Positions 21,227 through 30,282 of a stretch of 64,000 nucleotides of DNA are shown here, in pieces. A program made the position numbers and the translations under genes. The notes below the pieces were generated by a model, which ran no database searches, was not told the origin of the DNA, and worked only from the letters and a program-made list of their open reading frames with translations. Position 1 is the stretch's first letter. Each line of letters begins with the position of its first letter. Origin of the DNA: Diphasiastrum complanatum (Eukaryota > Streptophyta > Lycopodiopsida > Lycopodiales > Lycopodiaceae); assembly GCA_029204225.1 (NCBI GenBank), contig CM055092.1, positions 20,626,036-20,690,035 on the forward strand, given 5' to 3'.

Positions 21227-22054
21227 ATAAAATTTCAGTTTTTAGGACAATAATGATTGTACTTAACAATCATAGAGAGTTATTTGTTGCTTAATCAATG
21301 GATCTATCAAGTTCTACACATTAAATCTTGATCTAAATTCACTACACATGGATTTCAGCAAGAGCAATGGATCAACGCATCATAAATTAGTGAAGGCAGC
21401 CTCACACGTGTGGAGTACTGTCCACAGTATGGCCTGCACCTGAAACAACAAGTACAATAGTGTTAGATAGCAATCATTCATAGAAATCACAAGACAAATG
21501 ACTAGAAATCTCACAAAAGTGTAGAATGCAAAGTCTCATCAATCTTCTTAGCAAAATGATGATTATTTTATGGATCAAGTACATCCATGAGTCTGGTATA
21601 GTCCAGCAGGTCTTCACACGTGTGAAGACTCAGATCTATCCTTTTGATCCATCCTTGATCCTTATCCAAAGTTGACCTTCTAGAATATAGCTAAAATCCA
21701 AAACGCTAGTCTCCTAGAATATAGAAATATTCCCTACAAAATAGGATCTAAGGAAAATTCTCAACTCTTATGTTCTATTACTCTATACACACGTGTGAAC
21801 ATCCACTTGTCATGTGGGAGCATTTACTCATGCACATGCAAGGAAAAGCTAATTTCTAGGTGACTAGTCAACTTGATTAAAAACTAGTCATATCATGTTC
21901 ACACTAACTAGATTGATACAAAATCAATTTAGATATATAGAAGTATGAAATGTACATCCTTTCACACGTGTGAAATCAGATCATCAACATTGTTCTAATG
22001 TTTGATCATTATTTACAATAACCAATGTCAAGTGAGAAGTGACAATTTTCAACA
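21227..22054 (-). repeat. 5' LTR of element C, unit 1
   Basis: 828 bp, ending on the plus strand in CAACA. Exact CACACGTGTG palindromes lie at 21403, 21615, 21788 and 21963. That at 21615 sits in a perfect 18-bp palindrome (21611-21628). Compared with unit 2 it lacks 11 bases after the second motif and about 23 bases between two adjacent motifs at 21963. Confidence 0.9.
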
Positions 22055-22483
22055 GGGAGGGTGGTATCTATGCATTCATCCTAATTTATGTGCACACCAT
22101 CTATGTTTAGCCAACGCCAGCTTAAGATCGCACGGTGAAGTTGATTGATTATACTATTAGCCCTAACTCGAGATATGTTGTGCCTTGAATCTCATTAATC
22201 ATGCCATTTCCCCAAATGGATTCACATGGGGTGATGTTGCATGCTGTATTTTCAACTCCATACCCAATGGAGCGTGAGCTGTAATTGTGGTATAGACAGA
22301 CTTCCGTTAGCATTTCCTTAGATTGGCAGTCTATTTGGGGGTCGTTTTATAATCCTTCACAACGATTCTTCAATCCTTCTCGTGCTAAGTCATGAAAGAT
22401 AATTAACATTAGTATGATATTTTCCTTGACGAAGATCCAACTTGATATGTGAACTCTTGTAACAATAAAACCCAGCAAGCAAT
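22055..22483. other. Flank right of element C
   Basis: About 430 bases without an ORF I can support. It is nearly identical in unit 2 (53636-53970). Confidence 0.5.
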
Positions 22484-22829
22484 TTAGCCAGATAAATCAG
22501 GTTTATTAACAAGATACTTCAAAGCATAATGATCAACATAAAATTTAAATGCATATCCAAGCATATCCAAGTTCTTCAAATGCTTTCCGTTGTTCTGCCA
22601 TTCAAATATAAGCGACTTGCTTCTTAAGTAGATGTGTAAGGGCTGCAGCAATAGAGACATGATTCTGGATAAATCTTCGATAATAACCAACATGTCCTAA
22701 GAAACCTCTTAGTTCTCGTAGATTGATTGGTATCAATAGATTTTTTATCACTTCGACTTCTACTCTCCTAAATCCTATGTTAATCTGCCTCCGTTCATGC
22801 TGCTGCTCGTGTTGTCGCACAGTCTGCAT
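22484..22829 (-). pseudogene. Second gypsy fragment (RT connection and RNase H), unit 1
   Basis: A minus-strand frame reads INLRELRGFLGHVGYYRRFI, the gypsy RT thumb/connection motif, then a KKQVAYIW segment. A shifted frame has VDHYALKYLVNKPDLSG, the end of gypsy RNase H. The motif wording differs from the larger gypsy element, so this is a different family. Nothing else of the element is recognisable. Confidence 0.8.
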
Positions 22830-23040
22830 ATTAACATGTAAAATAAGACAGGCGAATAAAACGCGACTGTCGACGTAAATACAAGTAAATTTCCACAGGC
22901 GAAAACAAATGAAAAAGTCGACATTGTGTTTTTACGCGTGATTTGTCACAGGCGAAAAAGGTGACACTGCCCGACAATGCTAAAAGGTGCCCTTATAGAA
23001 AAGCGAAGGTACCTTGTAAATTAGTTCTTAAGACATTTGT
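22830..23040. repeat. GCGAA-rich imperfect repeat
   Basis: 'acaggcga' occurs three times here, with several 'gcgaaggtacc' and 'gtgacactgcc' phrases. Similar phrases appear in the unit 2 insert at 58440-58620, so the two stretches may share a dispersed repeat. Confidence 0.5.
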
Positions 23041-23470
23041 CAAAGTGTCACATTTTCACCAATGTTAATTTCAGCGAAGGCTGACGTCACGACCTTCTTA
23101 TGCTCATCCCCATGCACTGTGCAATTAGATTTGACAACGATAGCAGCCACCCACGATTTCCCACAAGCAGCACATCCACTTTCGTACTTTCTTCATCTGT
23201 ACACCTGTAAAATTATGTATATATATTGAATATCATCTGCGTATTCAAAAAAAAAACAAGCAACTAACATTAGTTTGAAAAAACATACATAGCATCATAA
23301 GCGTATCAGAGATAGACAAAGTAGATGCTTTTGTCCATCAATTCTTCCTTCCAAATGTATACTCAGCAATAGGTTTATCACCCTTTACAGATTGTGTGAT
23401 TAGCTTTGTGAAGCACGCGGTTTCGTCCGCTATTGTCTTGTGCTCACCTACATTATTGACCTGTATATTT
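23041..23470 (-). pseudogene. Two exon-like fragments of an unknown gene, unit 1
   Basis: Minus strand, about 23470-23340: after an acceptor-like 'atatacag', the frame reads VNNVGEHKTIADETACFTKL and on to a stop at FGRKN. At about 23210-23040 a second segment with GCAACGKSWVAAIVVKSNC follows another 'ttttacag'. Both are conserved in unit 2 (54600-55020). They share a 'GEHK/GDEHKK' element but match no family I know. The first-exon stop argues for a pseudogene. Confidence 0.35.
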
Positions 23471-24837
23471 CACTATACTTAATCTGATTACAACTCTGTT
23501 ATTCTCCGTTCAGATTTGTGTCAATATTGCAATGCTTTTCTACATTCCGTTTGACTTTCTTATTGCTTAAAAGAACCATGTGCCGGGTGACATGATTTTT
23601 TTTTCTTCACATGGTGATTAGAGTGCAAAAGCTTTTAGTCAAGCTTACCTTTTTGTTTGATGTCCTTCACAATTTATTTTTTATGATCATTGGAAGTGCC
23701 TTTTCTATATTGAGAGGAACGGATTGTTTAGCGATCTTTCTACGTTGTAAAATGACACTTCCAATGTATTCAATGTTCAGTTGCATACATCACGTTTGGA
23801 ACAATGACCAGCTTGCACATCTCCTACTCTCGTTTCCATTCCATACTCTGGAATAGTGATAACTTTCATGTTTCCATAATTTTTTTTTGGTCTTTATGCA
23901 TCATCTTTGGATAATGGCTCAATGATGTAATGATTGTAGAAGAATAGACGGCAGCTTTCTGGCCACCCTTTACATTGGAGGAGATGTAACTCCAACGAGA
24001 GTTGTGTTAGGGCATGTTGTTTTGTTAGTTAGAAATGAGATGTTGTGGGGCAAGTTTTATAAAGTTAGTGACTCCGTATTGATTATAGGTTTCTCAATTG
24101 AAAGTAGTGGGAATGGTGGCTTTTGTAACAAGTGATTACAAAATTCTTAAGCTTGATGTATAGCTATGTGGGAATTTTGATTAGCAAAAATATCATACCG
24201 GACAATATCAAAGGTCGCAAAATTCACCATTCTTTTCCTTTGACATTTTTTGTGGTAAGAAATCAATGATTTGGGCATTCTTTGTTCCTGTCTGGAACTT
24301 TTTTATGTGATTGCTTTTCACATACTTTTTCCTTGAGGTTAAATGGTAGTTTTGGGCATATTTACACTCAATTGTGTTAAGTTTGATTATTATTCATGCA
24401 TAGCATTGCTATTGAGTGGGCACTATCATTTGATAAATCCTTTGCATAGTGCTATTATTAAGTGTGGCTAATTAAGGGTCTTCATTTTTGTTGTGATCCT
24501 TCTTCCGACTTATTGTTTGCAATGTTTGTTACTTGCAGCCACGCGAAGTTCCCTTGAACCAACACTCATTGGCAATTCGTGATCATAAGGCCGGTCTTAT
24601 CAATATTGATGATAGCACTTCAACTGCTTGGCATGTATAAAAGCACAATCACATGGATTGTCACTTTTATATGAAATGCGTCTGTATCTCTGGCCATGTA
24701 TTCTGCCCTTTGGTAGTCATGTAATAAAAACATTTGATGAGTACACTTAGTGGTAGGGTGAAAGTCGTTAGTATGCATTTGCTTGTTTTTTTTGTTGTTG
24801 TGAAGATTATTGAAAGATGAGCACATAAGTGAAACTG
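23471..24837. other. Intergenic stretch, unit 1
   Basis: No gene supported. The small plus-strand ORF at 23611-23856 is shared with unit 2 (55169-55414) but looks like no family. A break in colinearity with unit 2 lies at about 24708, where unit 2 has 1.34 kb extra. Confidence 0.5.
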
Positions 24838-24916
24838 GAAGATTATGTTTGTGTTTTGGAGCGGTGACATAGGAGGTGCGACAAATTATGTTTTGGAGCA
24901 CCGACATAGGAGATGC

Positions 24917-25014
<98 letters not shown>

Positions 25015-25094
25015 TAACTTAGAGGTTTTTAAGAGTAAGAATTGTGTGTGTGTGTGTGGGTGCGTGCGTGCGTGCATGTGTGTGTGTGTGTGTG
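24838..25094 (+). repeat. Short tandem duplication, (GA)n and (GT)n microsatellites, unit 1
   Basis: A roughly 40-bp phrase ('ttttggagc..gacataggag.tgcgac') occurs twice at 24850-24919. It is followed by an uninterrupted (GA)n of about 93 bp (24920-25012) and an interrupted (GT)n (25044-25094). In unit 2 the (GA) tract is only a few repeats long (57811-57826). Confidence 0.9.
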
Positions 25095-25570
25095 ATACAA
25101 TATTTTTTTCTCCAAATGGATTTTTATGAAAGAATTGTTTTCTTGTATCGCTTATTGTGGTCTTGGAAAGTTATTTTTTCTTTGTCCATTTATTGTTAAA
25201 AAATAAATCATAAAGTTTATGACAAATTTTTGTCCATGCATTTAAATGTTTGTTTTCGAGATATAATTCAAGTTTAATGGAAATAATTATACAAAATTCT
25301 TATCTCTAAATAGAAAATAACGTAATTTATAGGAATTTTTTTATGGAGGATTCAACATTCAAATTGTAGTCCAAACATGGACGTCTACAAGTTTGATAAA
25401 ACTTTCAAAGATTTAAAAAAACCAAAAACCATGCACAATAAGAAAATGTGAAGGCACACATTCCCACGTTCAAAATAGTAAAGCATAAATGTGCTTATAA
25501 TCAAGGTCGAGACAAGAGTTAGTTAACGTGACCTAAGCCTTCAATTCAATACATTGAGGATAAATGAAAA

Positions 25571-25990
25571 AAAAAAAATTTGTGACAAGCCTTGAGAGCA
25601 ACATATGACAAAGTCTTAATATAGAAACCCATATGCCAAAGTCCTTGTACTAAAAGTTTTTACTATAGCAACCTATATAAAAACGTCATATAAAAACTCA
25701 TTTGCCAAAGTCCTTGTACCAAAAGTTTGTTTACAAGAGTTAAGTAGAGCAACATATGACAAAGTGTTATAGAAACCCATTTGCCAAATTTCTTGTAGTA
25801 AAAATTTTTGACAAGACGCACAACATATATTTTGACAAAGTCTTATGAAAACCCTTTTGTCAAGAGCAGATATTGCCAGGTCAAAGTCTTATTAATGAAT
25901 AGATATTGCAAACAACATATATTTGGACAAAGTCTTATGGAAACTGGCCATTTGTCTACTTAAGACTCAAGAGCAAATATTGCCTAGTCA
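25571..25990 (+). repeat. Degenerate tandem repeats upstream of CVNH, unit 1
   Basis: At least four imperfect copies of a 70-90 bp phrase built from 'caacatatgacaaagtctt', 'gaaacccatttgccaaa' and 'cttgta.taaaagttt'. They end about 130 bases before the TATA box. Two 10-bp indels distinguish the units here. They may act as an upstream regulatory region; that is inference from position only. Confidence 0.75.
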
Positions 25991-26115
25991 AAGTAATTTT
26001 TAATCCCCTTTGGTCAAAGTTAGCAGCATACAAGCATGGGACATAAAGTAATCATTACGCTCAAACGTGTACTCTCTCTAAGACATATCTTTCACGACGG
26101 TATCCCACCAAAGTC

Positions 26116-26123
26116 TATATAAA
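26116..26123 (+). promoter_or_regulatory. TATA box of CVNH gene, unit 1
   Basis: TATATAAA about 265 bases upstream of the ATG. It would place transcription start near 26145-26155 and give a 5' leader of about 230 bases. The same element is at 59468-59475. Confidence 0.7.
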
Positions 26124-26380
26124 GAGACAATTGTGGCTCACTAGAGGCATTCAGAGTGTGGGACGTTCAAGTGTGAGATTGTTGTTGCTTATACACACTC
26201 TTCGCCCCTCTCATCTCCTGTGATTGCTCTTTGCATTTCATGCTGGTCTTCCTCGAATTAGCACAATTGAAGCATAGAGTTATATCATCATCTCCGAGTG
26301 ACCGACGCTATAAGTACTGAGCTACAATTATAATCTGCGCAGTTCCGCCCCATTTCATTTGTATAAGAAACTACTTCACC

Positions 26381-27126
26381 ATGGCATATTCAGGGTCACC
26401 ATCGGTTCTGCACAAGGCAGCAGCACTCATGTGCACATTTACATTGCTCTTCAATTATGCACGAGCAGACGTACGTAAATCTTCTGCGCGCCATCCAATA
26501 GTTAATAATAATAATATATATAGCTCTCATTATGTTAATATTAATGTCGTCTAGATGCAGCAGATTCATATTTTAATGTTTATGTATAAGAAATAGATAA
26601 TTTTTGACCATGCAGATTATCGGCATCACAGGTAATTATATAATTAATATGTGTAGTACTGTCTAATATATAGTGTATTATTATAAATTTTGATAGACGT
26701 TGCAAGTAATTGTATTGTATTCATCGACATGTGCAGTGTGGTGGCTTCGCAGTATCCTGCGGTAGCATAACAATTACCTCAACTGGAGCTCTACAATGTA
26801 TTTGCAATGACGGTCAAGGAGGTTACAGCCGTGCCAGCCTTGACCTCAATTCACACATAAGCAACAACAATGGCAACCTCGTAGATGGGGGTGATTTTGC
26901 AGCTACATGTAGAAACATCCGTTGGTACGAGCTAGGAACTGACAATCAGGGTATAGCAGCTGAGTGCGTCAAGGATGATGGAAGCTTGGGATCCACCACC
27001 TTGTACAACGTGGAGAGAAGGGTGGCAAACTACGGAGGTAATCTAGCATGGAACAACTGTAGAAGACGACGATCTCTATTGGAACACCACGTTGGCATTA
27101 GTCCGCGCAAAGTGTTGACGGCATAG
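26381..27126 (+). CDS. Secreted CVNH-domain lectin (cyanovirin-N homology), unit 1
   Basis: Exon 1 is 26381-26470 (30 codons) and ends at a GTACGT donor. Exon 2 is 26737-27126 after a 'tgtgcag' acceptor, in phase 0. The product has 159 residues. Residues 1-29 are a likely signal peptide (hydrophobic core ALMCTFTLLF, cleavage after ARA). Residues 31-138 form one CVNH domain with the family landmarks GGYSRASLDLNSHI, DFAATCRNI, AAEC and GGNLAW; cysteines at 31, 38, 51, 53, 88, 107 and 138. A basic tail (CRRRRS) follows. CVNH proteins bind high-mannose glycans; the secreted plant forms are presumed defence or glycan-binding lectins. The coding sequence is identical in unit 2. A candidate 16-nt microexon lies in the intron (26616-26631). 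Confidence 0.92.
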
Positions 27127-27238
27127 TTAGAAAATCAGATGAACCTAATATAATGCAATTAATATATGTTGGGCTACATGCACAGATCTGATAACTGGAA
27201 GGCACTAAATATAGTACTTCTGAACTATATAAGATCTG

Positions 27239-27244
27239 AATAAA
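27239..27244 (+). terminator. Polyadenylation signal of CVNH, unit 1
   Basis: AATAAA 113 bases after the stop codon; another GAATAAAT lies near 27271. Either could direct 3' end formation. Confidence 0.55.
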
Positions 27245-27249
27245 ATCAT

Positions 27250-27475
27250 TTCATACGATATTAGTAGCATGAATAAATGGTGTGAATAATCCATTAAGTG
27301 GAAGTGTTAAGGATAGCACTGTATGCACCTACACATAATAACCAGTTAACAACAAAGAGCCTTGCCTTGGGTCCCGAAAGCACGCGTTCCCTCAGAACGT
27401 CGCCTCCTCATCGTCTCCATGTAATAAAGTTAGCCCTGCGCTCAAATCAGTTAATAAAGCATGTAGTTAAGCGTA

Positions 27476-27513
<38 letters not shown>

Positions 27514-29061
27514 TGCTGCATGATCTCTGAAACTCAACACTTGAAATAGTAAAATCAAATTCAGTGTAATTCTGAAGCTCAAAGGGTAAACGTCCACATT
27601 CATTTCAAATTGATCATTCTATATACTTTGAGTAATTGCAGGTCAATATGATCATGATTATCTGATTCTTTGTGCAAGTTACTTCGTGCTAGTTTTGGAG
27701 GCCGATTGAAATCTCTCTTAATAAATGTTATGTTATTTTAGTGGTGTAATTTGATTAATTCCTAGCTGCACATGGTGCACTTTATATTCTATTCCGTTGG
27801 GTGTTTTCACTATAAGCCTCTAGTGAGACTATGGGTCCACACTGTTTTGAAGTTGATGGGTTACAATGGGCTGGGCCTTCTCTTCTTCTTGGGCCTTGGG
27901 AGTTTGAAAAAAATGAACAATAAAAAATAGCATAGGAACATTATACCATACATGATAAAGTGTGAAGTCATGGATATTTGACATATCAACATCACAACAA
28001 TTGTCCATATGTCAAGGAGGACATTCACATTTTTGAGGGATATTGAGAGAAGTGTGACAAAATTAATCATCCATTATGCTTTCTTATCAATTTCACTTTG
28101 CAATTGGCCTAGGCTATTTTTATTCACAAAAAAACATGAATTTTTTGTGACATATTTATGATACAATTGAAGGTCTTTGTTCTAAACTTTCAAACCTAGA
28201 TGAAGAACTTCAAACCCTAATTTTTGAGCTTTAACAGAAATTGTGACAATATTGAAGTAATGTCTTCTACCATGTTAGCAACAACTTGAGTGATGTCTTC
28301 CACTAGTCTTTGTATGCGCAATGTTCAACAAATTTACAAATATGTTGGAGTAAGATGGGACCATATGCAAATTCCCTTAGGGTGTGGTTGAAGTCAAAAA
28401 ATTGCTAGTAGTATGGTGAATTGTGCATTGGTTAAGGAGAAGCTTCCTTGAGGTAGTCCCAAACGGTTATTGATGAGCCTCCATTTCAGGTGGAGTAAAT
28501 CTACATGTGTGTGTGTGTGTGTGTGTAAAACTTGGCTCATTCATTAGTGATTACACATCTAGATATACAAAAATCTCCTCTTCCCACACAATATAAAGTG
28601 ACACTTATGTGACAAAAGAAAACAAAAGTTCTTTTGTCCATCATAGAAATGGATCAATGATCAAAATTTGAAATAACATCATTATATCAATGTGCTTTTT
28701 ACGTTTAGAAAGTCACCTAATCCCATCTAATGACGAAGAATCATTAGAATTGAGATGGAGGATCCTCACAGTCTCTACTCGGACACTTAATGTAACACAT
28801 GAGATAATGGCTTGTACAATGATCCATTGATACCAACCCAATAAGATTCACTACTTAGACCATCAATACTATATTTTTTATGAATTAGCCTACATATTAC
28901 ATGTATAGCAATTGTACATTTCTCCCCCTTACTTTAGTCTCCATGCTTTCTATGAACATGCCCCAACCACCAAACTCCTATATTTTACTATTCCGAACAC
29001 TAATTATGTTTGGTGCTTTGGTTTTCGTATATCGATGTTGAACAACCTTAACTATAGTTAT
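27250..29061. other. Intergenic stretch downstream of CVNH, unit 1
   Basis: Contains (TC)n at 27479-27511 and (GT)n at 28505-28526. No gene supported; the frames here are short or built on the microsatellites. Unit 2 is nearly identical up to about 28260 and then clearly more divergent, with a 20-base deletion near 28380. Confidence 0.6.
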
Positions 29062-29405
29062 TCATTCAACGGGAGCATGATTCTTTTGTGGTGTCAATCC
29101 ATGTGACATTAAAGCTACATTCTCCTTTGTCTTTAGTTGTATGGCCAATGAGCTTATTACCGAACTACATTGAGGCATAATATTGGTGCTAGGAGTTTGG
29201 CAAATTGTGGATTTTTCTTGATCTTTATCACCTGAATTGTTGGGAGCTGTTGGTGGTGGTCTCTTGGACTCAAGGGGGATCGCGGTAGGAGGAGTCTTGT
29301 GTAAAACCAAGGGATACTTGGAAGATAAATGACCAAATTTATGGACTCAAAACAAGTATGAGTAATAAAATCCCCAAAACTAAAATGTACTACCAAAAGG
29401 TACAA
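29062..29405 (-). pseudogene. Zinc-knuckle-like ORF fragment, unit 1
   Basis: A minus-strand frame rich in Pro and Ser follows a degraded segment. In unit 2 the matching place (62399-62709) reads CSMCHKF then, in a shifted frame, HLSSKYPLVLHKTPP, like a CCHC knuckle (CxxCxxxGHxxxxC) of a plant retroelement. In unit 1 the first cysteines are lost at the duplication boundary. Family uncertain. Confidence 0.4.
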
Positions 29406-30282
29406 TGAAAATTGGGTTCATTTTTTGTACCACCAAATCATGCTTTTAGCCAGGAAGTTAGATCTAGAGATAAATCGACAATTTTTTAATACATTGATTG
29501 ACATTATCAATATATTATTATTGCAATTAATATCGTTGCGTATCAACCGAGTAACGTTGCAGATTACCCAAAAAGTATTCTTTTTAAAATTTGGCACTTT
29601 TCAGTCTATTTAAAAAATATGCACATTATTTTTTATCCAAAAAATAAAAAAGCCTATAATTTATGATTAATTCAAAATATGTAAGAAATTGTGCATATAT
29701 GAATTTTTTGACATGCAATAATATAGAATTATAATTTTTCATATAAATTTAAACAATTATCAAAATTAAAAACTGACAAAAATCTACACAAATTCAAATT
29801 TTTAGTGCCAAGCAATCATAACTCTACATCTAATGGAACATCAAATTCATATTAATTTAAGTGAACATGGAATTGTAAAATGAATTTGTCTTTTCATAGT
29901 CTTTTCATAATCAATTTAAAAACTATCTTTCAGTCTAACTGAATTTAAAACAATCACTAGAGAAACAAACAAAAGAATATGTTCAACAACCATACATAAT
30001 GAGTAATAATAAAACATTTAATATTAATTTCATTAGAATTTTAATATAATTGAATCTCTATCAAATATATTTTCTTAATTTAAATACATTTGCAGTTATT
30101 TCAAACATTCTATTCTAAATTTATTATTTTGATTATTACAATATAAACAAACTAAAATTCAAATCAGAATCATAATTATCAAAAGAACATAGAGTGAAAA
30201 AAAACAAAATTATTTTAGTAATTTTTATAGATTTCATACAAACAAAAGTTTTAAATAAAACTTATAAAACAAATAAATACCA
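29406..30282. other. Very AT-rich spacer DNA
   Basis: Unique to the spacer between units. Long A/T runs, no ORF or element that I can name. Confidence 0.6.

Larger units (their letters stand above)
17948..22054 (-). mobile_element. Copia element C, gag-RT deletion derivative, unit 1
   Basis: Two LTRs (17948-18806 and 21227-22054), a PBS, a gag frame and RT/RNase H, total about 4.1 kb. The nucleocapsid knuckle, protease, integrase and first part of RT are missing, so it is non-autonomous. Flanks are GGGTA on the left and GGGAG on the right, only a partial target-site match. The same structure in unit 2 shows that the internal deletion predates the duplication. Confidence 0.92.
2142..29344. 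repeat. Segmental duplication, unit 1
   Basis: This unit aligns in the same orientation with unit 2 (35071-62684). The start falls inside the RNase H coding part of copia A, and the end lies just after a shared stretch near 29340. The coordinate offset between units changes in steps: 32929, then 32306, 32384, about 32353, 33625, 31549, 31558, 33352 and 33337. Each step marks an insertion or deletion in one unit. Unit 1 alone keeps 2558-3180 and 16577-18652. It lacks the B 3' LTR and two inserts that unit 2 carries upstream of the CVNH gene. Confidence 0.95.

Noticed and set aside
17940-22060. Target-site duplication for element C
   Set aside because: Flanks GGGTA and GGGAG match only partly and the LTR inner end lacks a clear CA, so I do not claim it.
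24845-25129. ORFs encoding Arg-Glu or Ser-Leu repeats over the (GA)n tract
   Set aside because: They are translations of a dinucleotide microsatellite.
27298-27549. 83-codon ORF downstream of CVNH, identical in both units
   Set aside because: Runs into a (TC)n tract and the block is nearly identical everywhere, so conservation carries no information.
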